Assembly (NCBI GenBank): GCA_030263535.1
Contig: SZPB01000010.1
Span: 1 to 41,223 of the forward strand
DNA from: Cytophagia bacterium CHB2
GTDB lineage: Bacteria; Zhuqueibacterota; Zhuqueibacteria; Zhuqueibacterales; Zhuqueibacteraceae
Direction: 5' to 3'
DNA: 41,223 bases
A program made the translations under genes and the position numbers. Numbering within the stretch: the stretch's first letter is position 1; each line of letters begins with the position of its first letter. Positions 9,045 through 16,869 of the stretch are shown here, piece after piece. The notes below the pieces were generated by a model. It saw only the letters and a list, made by a program, of their open reading frames with translations, was not told where the DNA came from and searched no databases.

Positions 9045-9256
9045 TGTAGATGGGTTTTGGTGGCGGGTGTTTGCTGCACGCATTTACCCGCGCTCTCTTT
9101 TGGGAAGAGAAGGGGGACGGGAGGTTGCCTTGTTTTTTATGCAACAGCCAAGCCTCGCAGGAACATTATCAGAAAATGCGCGTTTTGGGATGGGCAAGTT
9201 ATGATTATTCGAATCTGGACTACCTGAATTTTGCGCGTTGTTTGCGTCCACCCCCG

Positions 9257-9341
9257 CCTGCGATTGAAATCGCAGGTTAAGAAGCGCAAGTCGTCTGAAG
9301 CCGACTGTCACCCGATGGGTGGGAGTCGCATTTATGCGACT
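9257..9341. repeat. Cluster of four short hairpins
   Basis: Four consecutive small palindromes: CCTGCGAT/ATCGCAGG (9257-9276), AGTCG/CGACT (9289-9306), CACCC/GGGTG (9309-9321) and AGTCGCA/TGCGACT (9324-9341). Arms of the second and fourth are related, so alternative pairing is possible. The array lies about 70 bp upstream of the next gene and looks like an intergenic REP-type repeat. Confidence 0.5.
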
Positions 9342-9411
9342 TTGAGCAGGTGAAAATCTGTGAATAATTCAGGCTAACGTTATTTCCACAATCCGCAATC
9401 ATCAATCCGCA

Positions 9412-11769
9412 ATGAAAACACCTTTTCGATCGTTACGTTCGCTTTTGGGGATCAGCGCTGTTCTCCTAACCATCATTTTTGCATCCTGCCAGAAGCGTCC
9501 GGCGACGCAGAATTATTTCCCTGAAAACGGGCCGCAAGCGCTGCATCAAATTTCGCTGGATTTGCAAAACGGTGTGCGCGTGTTGTCTCTCGCTCTGCGC
9601 CCGGGTTATGAAGATTTGGCGGCCCTAGCCTATCTTCGTCTCGCCGAGGGCGCGACGATCGCTAGCGCTTATGTCAGCAATGGCGAGGCCGGCGAAAGTG
9701 ATCTCGGGACACCCTATCCGGATCAGCTTGCCGGCGCGCTGCGCTTGGAAGCCGATGCCGCGCTGGCTTATCTCAACGGCGAGGCGCACTTTCTTAGCCA
9801 GCCGGAGGTCGTGGCCGCGCGCGATTCTCTGGCGGTGCGGAGATCCTGGCGCAGCGACTCGTTGAGCGCCCGCCTGGCCGGCCTTCTGCTCAAATATAAA
9901 CCGGACATCATTCTGGTGGCGCGCGATTGGGCTGCGCCTGAGCAAAGCTGGCAAACGAAAGTTTTGCTTTCGGATTTGCTGAACGCCGTGCAAAAAATTC
10001 AGCCCAAGCCAACTAACGGCAGCGCGGTCGCCATAAATTCTGATTCTCTCTGGCAGGTTGGTCGCATTTGGGTGGATGATCCCGCCAAGTCCGGCGTGCG
10101 CGTGCCGGTGGATGACAAGCATCCGGAATGGAAGAAGAGCTTTAAAGCGATTGCTGACGAAGCCGGCGCGAAATATGCCTCGTTGCGCTATCAGCGTAAA
10201 GCCTGGCAGGGAACGCAGCAGCCTTCTTACACGCTGCTCCATCCGCAAACCGGCGCCACCCTGCAAACACTGACGGAAAACTATCCTGATTTTACCAGCT
10301 TCCGCTATTTGCGCAGCATGGCCGGACGAATGACGCAACTGGCATCAGCGGCGCGGGAAAAATCGAGAAAAGAGCTTGGACCGGCGCTGTTGACTGCGAT
10401 CGATTCGGTGAGCATTCATATCACATTTCGAAACAGGTTGAGCAGCCAGGAAGAGCGCATGCTCTACGCCTGGAAAATGAACCTCGACCGGCTGCGGAAT
10501 AACCTGCTCAACGTCAACGTGGATTATACCATCGCCGACACCGCGTTGACCGTGGTGCAAGTTACCAGTCTTACGATCAAAAACGTTACCGGCCTTTCGG
10601 AAATTGGCGACACCTCCATAAACTTCAGCGCACTGCCTGAAAATTGGGCCGTGAATGAATCTCTGGAACGGCGCTTTGCTTACAAGCCCGGCGAGATTTT
10701 CACCCTGCTCTCGCCGCAAAGCCTGCCGTTCAACACTCCACAAAATCTTTTTGGCTTGCAGGCGCCGCAAGCGTCGCATAAAATCACTTTTCACGTGGTG
10801 CATCGCAGCTCCAACCGCGAGCAGAGTTTCATCAAGACCATCAATCAACGCATGTATTACGCCCCGCGTTTTCTTGTCGAGGTGTTGACGCCGATTGTGC
10901 GCGCGATTCCGGGCGAGAAAATCGAATTGCGCATGAAGAATTACTCGCGCGACGGCGTCGCCGACACCATTGGCGTGTCGCATGAGGCGGTAACCTCGAG
11001 CCCCGGCCTTTTCCGTTTGAGTTTCAAGGAGGCCGAGCAATACCTGACGCTTTATCTGGATTGGCCGCAGGAAGTGGAGGAGGGCACGCATATTTTTCCG
11101 GTTACGATCGACGGCGATGAAGTTGCCCAGTTTGCCGCCCGGCAGTTTCGCGCGGAGATTGACCGCAATCGCCGTATCGGCATTTTCACTCCGGCCAATA
11201 ACACCTTGTTGAAAGACGCCTTGCGCCGCCTGACGGTAAGAAGCGCCAATCTTGTGGTCAACCCGGAACGCATACAACAAATGGATTCGCTGGACGTCAT
11301 TATAGTAGACCGTCGCGCCTTGACATTGGAAACGCGCTTCCGAGACAAGAAAGCCTCACTTCAGGCGTTTGCCGAGAAGGGGGGACATGTGATCATCCTT
11401 GCGCAAGACCCTGAGTCGTGGAACCGCGCGCCGCTGTGGGACGGTTTGCAATTAGCGGCCACGCAACAGTTCGATGAGAGTTTCCCGCTGCAAAATGACG
11501 AGCAACATCCGGTGCTCAATTCGCCCAATCGCCTGACAGCGCAAGATTGGGAGGGCTGGCTTTACCGGCGCGGTTACAATTTCGTCTCGCTTGGCCAAAA
11601 AGACGGCGTTGAAATGCCTGTGACAGCGGCGGGACAGGGAACGCCGCTGTTGCTGACGCGCAAGCTCGGCCAGGGCAAAATGACGTATGTTGATTTGGCC
11701 CTGACCCCGCAGTGGCTGAATGTGCAGCCTGGCGCTTACCGCTTGCTGGCAAATTTGATTTCGTATTAA
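9412..11769 (+). CDS. Lipoprotein with degenerate PIG-L deacetylase-like and GATase1-like domains
   Basis: A 785-residue probable lipoprotein; the N-terminal hydrophobic segment ends FASC with Cys26 as lipidation site. Residues ~50-190 follow the order of PIG-L/LmbE N-acetylglucosaminyl deacetylases: VRVLSLALRPGYED sits where the family has AHPDDED, then ASAYVSNGEAGES (family TxGEGG) and KPDIILVARDW (family RPDVI). The long middle and the C-terminus (residues ~590-785, RRIGIFTPANN, DVIIVDRRAL, KGGHVIILAQ) resemble the GATase1-like end of large Bacteroidetes PIG-L proteins. The zinc-binding His-Pro-Asp-Asp is replaced by Arg63-Pro-Gly-Tyr66, so catalysis is doubtful. No Shine-Dalgarno is seen; the ATG overlaps the second copy of a direct repeat AATCCGCAAT (9390-9399, 9404-9413). 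Family assignment is by recalled motif order. Confidence 0.55.
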   Translation: MKTPFRSLRSLLGISAVLLTIIFASCQKRPATQNYFPENGPQALHQISLDLQNGVRVLSLALRPGYEDLAALAYLRLAEGATIASAYVSNGEAGESDLGTPYPDQLAGALRLEADAALAYLNGEAHFLSQPEVVAARDSLAVRRSWRSDSLSARLAGLLLKYKPDIILVARDWAAPEQSWQTKVLLSDLLNAVQKIQPKPTNGSAVAINSDSLWQVGRIWVDDPAKSGVRVPVDDKHPEWKKSFKAIADEAGAKYASLRYQRKAWQGTQQPSYTLLHPQTGATLQTLTENYPDFTSFRYLRSMAGRMTQLASAAREKSRKELGPALLTAIDSVSIHITFRNRLSSQEERMLYAWKMNLDRLRNNLLNVNVDYTIADTALTVVQVTSLTIKNVTGLSEIGDTSINFSALPENWAVNESLERRFAYKPGEIFTLLSPQSLPFNTPQNLFGLQAPQASHKITFHVVHRSSNREQSFIKTINQRMYYAPRFLVEVLTPIVRAIPGEKIELRMKNYSRDGVADTIGVSHEAVTSSPGLFRLSFKEAEQYLTLYLDWPQEVEEGTHIFPVTIDGDEVAQFAARQFRAEIDRNRRIGIFTPANNTLLKDALRRLTVRSANLVVNPERIQQMDSLDVIIVDRRALTLETRFRDKKASLQAFAEKGGHVIILAQDPESWNRAPLWDGLQLAATQQFDESFPLQNDEQHPVLNSPNRLTAQDWEGWLYRRGYNFVSLGQKDGVEMPVTAAGQGTPLLLTRKLGQGKMTYVDLALTPQWLNVQPGAYRLLANLISY

Positions 11770-11938
11770 TTTGTTGTGCCTTCGTCTCGTTCAATTTCGT
11801 CCAATAACATGAGATCTTTGCTTTTGAAGCGAAATTTTTCTGTATGCGGATCGAACGAATAAAGCGGATGCCGACTTATGCGTTATCTGCTTATTCAAAA
11901 AATCCGTTTACAGTGAGTTTTCATGGAAGGAAAATCAT

Positions 11939-13306
11939 ATGAGAAAAATTATCTGGCTTGCACTGGTGGCGCTGATGCTCGGTCAGCCTTTGCCGGCGCA
12001 AACCCTGGCGCCGGCGGGCGCTTTGCAATTTCATGTTGATTACGCGCGCTTCCGCCAGGACGATAAATCCGGCTACCTCGAAGTTTATTACAGCTTTCAT
12101 CCGCGCCTGCTGACGTTCATGCAACAGCAGGGAAAATTTCATGCCGGCATCGCCCTGTCAACACGCCTTTTGCGAGCCGGCGCTGAGCAAGCCGTGGCGG
12201 ACAAAAATATGGCGTTGCATCTTGCCGAAGCGGATACCGCTGCGACGTGGTATCGCTTTCCGTTCGTTACGCAAACCGGCTTCGTACTGCCGCAAGGCGA
12301 CTATACGTTGGAAGTCACGGCAGTGGACTCGCTCGCGCCGAATCGCAAAGTGACCGCAAAAGCGCAGGTGAATATCCCGGCCTATGGGCCGGCTGTCATG
12401 CTGAGCGATTTGGAGCTTTGCAAAAAGATCGCCCCCTCACAAAACAAAGCCGATCTGTTTTACAAAAATGCGCTGGAAGTCGTGCCGCAGCCCGAGCCGC
12501 TGTTCGGCGTTTCAACCTCGCCGGTGTTGTTTTATTATGCGGAATTATACCGCCTCACCCCCAATACCTTCTATACCATTAACACGCAAATTGTTGACAG
12601 TGACGGTAAAATTGTTTATGAAAAACCGCGCGAGCAAAAATATAGCGGCAGCAGCGGCATGATTGTCGACAACAAGATGGTGACGGCGCTGCCCTCCGGA
12701 AAATATAGTTTGCGTTGTATCGTTGCAGATCAAGCCGGTGCGGAGTTGACCAAAAGCGAGAAGACGTTCTTTTTATTGAATCCTCACGTGCAAGTGGCCG
12801 CACTTTCCGGTATCGATCAAATGCGCAAAGATTTTTCCGCATTGTCCGAGGAAGAATTGTCGGCCGAGTTTCGCACCGCGCAATATCTGGCGCTGGCGGA
12901 GGAGAAGAAAATCTTCGGCCAGTTGACCTCGGCTGACGCCAAACGCGAGTTTCTGGCTAAATTCTGGGCGGATGCCGAGCAGGGCCGCGCGGACAAACCC
13001 TCCATCCGGCGAGCGGAATATCTGCGCCGCGTGAAAATGGCGAATCAGGAGTATTCCGCGCTGGGCAAAGAAGGCTGGCGCACCGATCGCGGGCGCGTGT
13101 TTATTCTCTACTCCAAACCGGATGAGATCGAGCGCTATCCTGCGGAAGTTGATTCCAAAGCGCACGAAGTTTGGCGTTACTTCTCGATTGAAAAAGGCGT
13201 TGAATTCGTGTTTATCGATCGCAACGGTTACGGTGAATACCTGCTCGTGCACTCAACCAAGCGCGATGAACTGCACGACGATCTCTGGGAACGGCTGTTG
13301 CAATAA
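11939..13306 (+). CDS. GWxTD domain-containing exported protein
   Basis: A 455-residue protein with signal peptide MRKIIWLALVALMLGQPLPA and a GGAAGG motif at 11925-11930 in front of the ATG. The C-terminal ~110 residues contain the motif that names the family (GWRTD, residues 379-383), followed by DRGRVFILYSKPDEIERYP and the terminal region RDELHDDLWERLLQ. Residues ~290-375 (SGIDQMRKDFSALSEEEL, EEKKIFGQLTSADAKREFLA) are the usual helical lead-in. The N-terminal half is beta-rich. Family function is unknown; it is frequent in Acidobacteriota, Calditrichota and related phyla. It sits between two envelope lipoprotein genes. Confidence 0.85.
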   Translation: MRKIIWLALVALMLGQPLPAQTLAPAGALQFHVDYARFRQDDKSGYLEVYYSFHPRLLTFMQQQGKFHAGIALSTRLLRAGAEQAVADKNMALHLAEADTAATWYRFPFVTQTGFVLPQGDYTLEVTAVDSLAPNRKVTAKAQVNIPAYGPAVMLSDLELCKKIAPSQNKADLFYKNALEVVPQPEPLFGVSTSPVLFYYAELYRLTPNTFYTINTQIVDSDGKIVYEKPREQKYSGSSGMIVDNKMVTALPSGKYSLRCIVADQAGAELTKSEKTFFLLNPHVQVAALSGIDQMRKDFSALSEEELSAEFRTAQYLALAEEKKIFGQLTSADAKREFLAKFWADAEQGRADKPSIRRAEYLRRVKMANQEYSALGKEGWRTDRGRVFILYSKPDEIERYPAEVDSKAHEVWRYFSIEKGVEFVFIDRNGYGEYLLVHSTKRDELHDDLWERLLQ

Positions 13307-13395
13307 TGCGTAATCCACCTGCGGAATATATTCTGTTTGTTCAGCATCACTCTGGATGATTATTGGCGCAGAAATCCTGCGCCGAGGTGTTTGCG

Positions 13396-14262
13396 ATGAA
13401 GGCTTCTTTTCGCTGGGCACGGGCCGCCGCCATTTTACTTGCCGCCAGTTGTTTGACGTATTGCACGAATTCGCCGTTTGACAATGAAATTGAAACCGAA
13501 GCGCGCACACTTGCGGGTGAAGTGCAGTTGAATGATCTCCAGGACAAGCGAGCCGGCGTTTATGTCTGGTTGGAAGGGCTGAATCTTTCGACATGGACGG
13601 ATGTGGCTGGACGCTTTGAGTTAGAATTACCCAGAACGCTGGAAGCGGAAAGAGTCTCCGGAGTTTACCGGCTATATTTTTATGTTGCAAACTACGGCGT
13701 GCACTCCGTTGAAGCCGTCGTGCAAAACGGGCGTTTCTTGTATGGCCAAGCCGATGTGTATACCAACGGCGAACTAAAGAAGCCGATTCGCCTGTTCAAG
13801 ATTCTGAACGTTAAGCTTCTCGTTGACCCCCCCAGTGTTCCCCAAAATTATCTCGGCGGCATTGATGCGCAAGTGACGTTTCAAGCAACGCTGGATACCG
13901 TTACGGTCATCATTCCAAAGTCGGTTGGCGGTTTGCTCGGCGGTCTGTTTTTTGAGAATGCCGAAACCGGCGAGATTCATATCGATATTCCTGACATCGG
14001 CGCGCACACACGCGAAACGATTCGCGTTGGCGCCGAACCCACCAGCCGCCGCCAGATTTTTCAATTGAACGGCGCGAATTTTCGCGAATTGTTTTTGACT
14101 CCGGGCAATTACCGCGTCATTCCCTATTTTTTCATCAAGCAAAACGAATTGCCCGAGGCATTGTTGAAAAGCCTGGGCCAGGATCCGCAAAATCTCGAAC
14201 CGGTTCCCGCCTATCTTAAGATTCCGCTGCGTGCCAATGAAGCGATTCTTCAGATTTTTTGA
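13396..14262 (+). CDS. Small envelope lipoprotein, hypothetical
   Basis: A 288-residue protein started at the ATG at 13396, which has GAGGT 7 bp upstream and gives a clean N-terminal export signal (MKASFRWARAAAILLAASCL); an upstream TTG would spoil it. The signal offers LAASC or LTYC as lipidation sites. Residues ~40-110 (ARTLAGEVQLNDLQDKRAG, VYVWLEG, TDVAGRFELELP) resemble a carboxypeptidase-regulatory-like beta-sandwich, the same fold as the TonB receptor N-domain. The rest is beta-rich with no motif I know. It follows the GWxTD gene by 89 bp on the same strand and may be cotranscribed. Confidence 0.6.
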   Translation: MKASFRWARAAAILLAASCLTYCTNSPFDNEIETEARTLAGEVQLNDLQDKRAGVYVWLEGLNLSTWTDVAGRFELELPRTLEAERVSGVYRLYFYVANYGVHSVEAVVQNGRFLYGQADVYTNGELKKPIRLFKILNVKLLVDPPSVPQNYLGGIDAQVTFQATLDTVTVIIPKSVGGLLGGLFFENAETGEIHIDIPDIGAHTRETIRVGAEPTSRRQIFQLNGANFRELFLTPGNYRVIPYFFIKQNELPEALLKSLGQDPQNLEPVPAYLKIPLRANEAILQIF

Positions 14263-14334
14263 TATGCGATTTTAGTGGAATCATTCTCGTGTAGGAGCAG
14301 CCATCGTTTGCTAGTCGGCTGGTGCGCCGAAACA

Positions 14335-16611
14335 TTACATGCGTTCAATCTCCCGCAACAGCCAACGCAACTCGCTCGCCTCCAGTGCTGTGGTAATACC
14401 CGCATTTAGTGTTGCTCGCGCCTCTTTGATCCGTCCGAGTTCCAGATAAAATCTTGCCAGCAACAAGTAGCCTGAGCTTTCATACCGGCGAAAATGAATT
14501 GCCTTGTTGTAAGCTGCAATTGCAGCTTCCGTGTTGCGTTGCTGCGCGTAGGCGGTGCCAAGATTGGTCAGCGCCATCACATTGGTGGAATCCAATGTGA
14601 GGGCATTTTGGAAGGAACGAATGGCGTTGTTGAGATCGCCGCGATTGCCGTAGGCATTGCCCTGATTCACATAAATGAACGGATCATCCGGTTTGATCGC
14701 AAGCGCCATTTGAAACACCTCGAGCGCATTTGCAAAATCACCCCGGCTGCTGAATTGAGTGCCGAGATAATCCAGCGCCAAGGCCCATCGGCTGCGCACC
14801 GCATGCTCGTTCTCACCCAAGTCCCGCAACGTTCGAATCAAGAATGACCGCACCTCGGCGTCTTTGCCAAAGCTATAGTGCAAACTCATCAAGCCCAGCG
14901 CCTTTAAATCGAGATCAAGCGATTGCACAAAGGCTTTGAGGCGCCGGACGACCATAGTGTCTTTCGTTGTCATATTCGGACGCAGAAAAGTTTTGGTGAA
15001 ATAACTCACGGCCGCGGTCTGCGCCATGGCATGATTTGCCTCCGGCTGCAAGAGCATTTGCGCCGCCGTTTCAAAATTTGTGTTAGGATCGATCTCCAGC
15101 AATCCCTGCACGATACGTTTGTGCGGCTTGAGTTCCCCATACCATGTATTGACCTGAGCTTCCAACGCTGCAATGCTTTTGTCCGGATGGCATTGCCGGC
15201 AGGCATTCTCAATGCCGAGTTGTGCATCGAAGGCCGGACGCGGGATGGGAATGGAGTGATCCGAACGCGCGAAACGGATTTGATCACCGATGCCGCGATG
15301 CTGCAAATAAGGCATGTGGCAGGAGGTGCACAAGCTTCCAGCAGAATTCTGTCTATGTTTGGTGTGTTGTTCCAGTCGATCGCGCTTGCTGGCATGGCAA
15401 CCGAGACATTGCTCGCTATCAAACCGGCCTGATAAACGCCGGCCAGTGACATCGCGGTAATGCTGCGCATGCGGATCATGGCAATCAACGCATGTCATCG
15501 ATCCGTTGAGATAGCAATCGCTGTAACGATGATTGTCTTGATACGCAAAATGGCGTACACGGCCATCGGCCAGATACGGCCCTTCAGCCAACAGCGGCAA
15601 TTTCAACGAGTAATAGTCTTCCAGCTTTCTTCCCGGCAAATAACCGGCGCGAAGCGGATCTTTCACGGCATGACATTGCAAGCAAATTTGCAGCGACTCC
15701 TCTTTGCTCAAGGTCGATAATGATTTCATGCCAATATCTGCGGTCTCGGAAATTTTTCCGGAATGCGCCAGTTCCGCATGTTGCTTGCCCGGCCCGTGAC
15801 AGGATTCGCAATTGATTGCGAGGCTTTGATAGCGCGTTGCAAACCGCATGTGCTTCGCATCATAGGCCACTTCGATTTGGCTGCCGTGACAGTTTTGGCA
15901 ATTTGAAATGCTTGTTTCCGTGCCCAGAATTCTATGGGGCGGCCACTCGTTCAAATCTGTGAGAGCCAAATCACGACTCACCGGCGTCCACTGTTGATTG
16001 CTTCTTCTCTGCACAAACCAACGCTGTTCGTGTTTGCTGTAGTCAAACGGCAGAAACCGTAATGTGCCGTCTGGAAATTTTGCGAAGTAACTTTGCGTGC
16101 CGCCGCCCCTCATGTGGCCTCCGCCGATTACGGCCTCGACCGGGAAAACACGCGGCGGTGCGCCCTCTTGCTTAACGGTAAATGTGAAACCGCGTGTGGC
16201 ATCATACGCGGGTGTAACAGTGGCGTCTTTAAATTGCATGGGCTCCCTGTTGAATGGGCCGATCATTGTCTGCGGCTGCGCCGGGCCGCCTGCGCGCGCA
16301 TGTGTCGAAGATCGCCAGGCTTCGTATTCTTCCGTATGGCACTCGGCGCAAGTTTGCGCGCCAACAAAATCTGTGAAGGAAACCTCAGCGCTTGCTTTGA
16401 AGTCCGCTGCCGCAGGAAATTCGGTGTTATTTGAAACCGCCGATTTTTTTGAAAGTGATGGGAGGACGTAAAAAATAGCAATGATGAGCAAAAGCACACC
16501 CGCAATGAGCATGAGAATGTTTTTGTGCCGCCCATGGGGCTGAACGCGCTTCACCTGCGCCGGCGGCAAAGAAGCGCGCCCAGCGTGCTTGATTTTTTTC
16601 TTTTTGCTCAT
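14335..16611 (-). CDS. Octaheme c-type cytochrome with C-terminal TPR domain
   Basis: A 758-residue protein with a basic N-terminus, one membrane segment (residues ~30-50, NILMLIAGVLLLIIAIFYVL) and a periplasmic part. I count eight CxxCH heme sites in order: CAECH, CQNCH, CESCH, CLQCH, CVDCH, CLGCH, CTSCH and CRQCH, the last near residue 475. The last ~170 residues are tetratricopeptide repeats (GDFANALEVFQMALAIKPDD, NAIRSFQNALTLDSTNVMAL, TEAAIAAYNKAI). The arrangement resembles cytochrome c-554/multiheme proteins annotated as TPR proteins in many uncultured bacteria. A role in periplasmic electron transfer is likely; the partner is unknown. I start at the ATG at 16611; a TTG three codons upstream is the alternative. 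It is divergent from the EndoQ-helicase gene. Confidence 0.85.
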   Translation of the reverse strand: MSKKKKIKHAGRASLPPAQVKRVQPHGRHKNILMLIAGVLLLIIAIFYVLPSLSKKSAVSNNTEFPAAADFKASAEVSFTDFVGAQTCAECHTEEYEAWRSSTHARAGGPAQPQTMIGPFNREPMQFKDATVTPAYDATRGFTFTVKQEGAPPRVFPVEAVIGGGHMRGGGTQSYFAKFPDGTLRFLPFDYSKHEQRWFVQRRSNQQWTPVSRDLALTDLNEWPPHRILGTETSISNCQNCHGSQIEVAYDAKHMRFATRYQSLAINCESCHGPGKQHAELAHSGKISETADIGMKSLSTLSKEESLQICLQCHAVKDPLRAGYLPGRKLEDYYSLKLPLLAEGPYLADGRVRHFAYQDNHRYSDCYLNGSMTCVDCHDPHAQHYRDVTGRRLSGRFDSEQCLGCHASKRDRLEQHTKHRQNSAGSLCTSCHMPYLQHRGIGDQIRFARSDHSIPIPRPAFDAQLGIENACRQCHPDKSIAALEAQVNTWYGELKPHKRIVQGLLEIDPNTNFETAAQMLLQPEANHAMAQTAAVSYFTKTFLRPNMTTKDTMVVRRLKAFVQSLDLDLKALGLMSLHYSFGKDAEVRSFLIRTLRDLGENEHAVRSRWALALDYLGTQFSSRGDFANALEVFQMALAIKPDDPFIYVNQGNAYGNRGDLNNAIRSFQNALTLDSTNVMALTNLGTAYAQQRNTEAAIAAYNKAIHFRRYESSGYLLLARFYLELGRIKEARATLNAGITTALEASELRWLLREIERM

Positions 16612-16807
16612 GCCCGTCAATCAGCCTTTGAGATTGAACCGCTGCCAGATTTGAATCAAACTGAACATAGCTTTCAGTTTAGAAGTTTTCAAGCATATTT
16701 TTGCCGTCTTTTTTCCTTGCGACTTTGCCCGCCTTTTTGTAGCATGCCGAGCCAGCAATGAATGATCCGCCGCGGCCAAGCCGTGGCGTTTTCCTCTGAG
16801 ACTGCCT

Positions 16808-16828
16808 CACTTTGGCTTGGCCAAAGTG
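16808..16828. promoter_or_regulatory. Perfect 9-bp inverted repeat upstream of the EndoQ-helicase gene
   Basis: CACTTTGGC (16808-16816) and GCCAAAGTG (16820-16828) are perfect inverted arms with a 3-base spacer, about 40 bp before the ATG at 16870. The position suits either an operator for a dimeric regulator or a leader hairpin. The symmetry is seen; the function is inference. Confidence 0.4.
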
Positions 16829-16869
16829 GAAAACCCTCTGAGCCCGATTAGAGCCTTGAGAAACAATTC

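Larger units (their letters stand above)
8837..9411. other. Intergenic region with palindromes and terminator
   Basis: This 575-bp gap holds the second MITE-like element (8841-8961), a hairpin terminator (9012-9044) and a tight cluster of four hairpins (9257-9341). The 9050-9250 stretch shows no recognisable feature. The short frames crossing it start without ribosome binding sites and read through the palindromes, so I do not call them genes. Confidence 0.6.

Noticed and set aside
8883-9280. Two overlapping + strand open frames after the PorV-like gene
   Set aside because: They run through the palindromic element or the terminator, lack ribosome binding sites and have no family resemblance.
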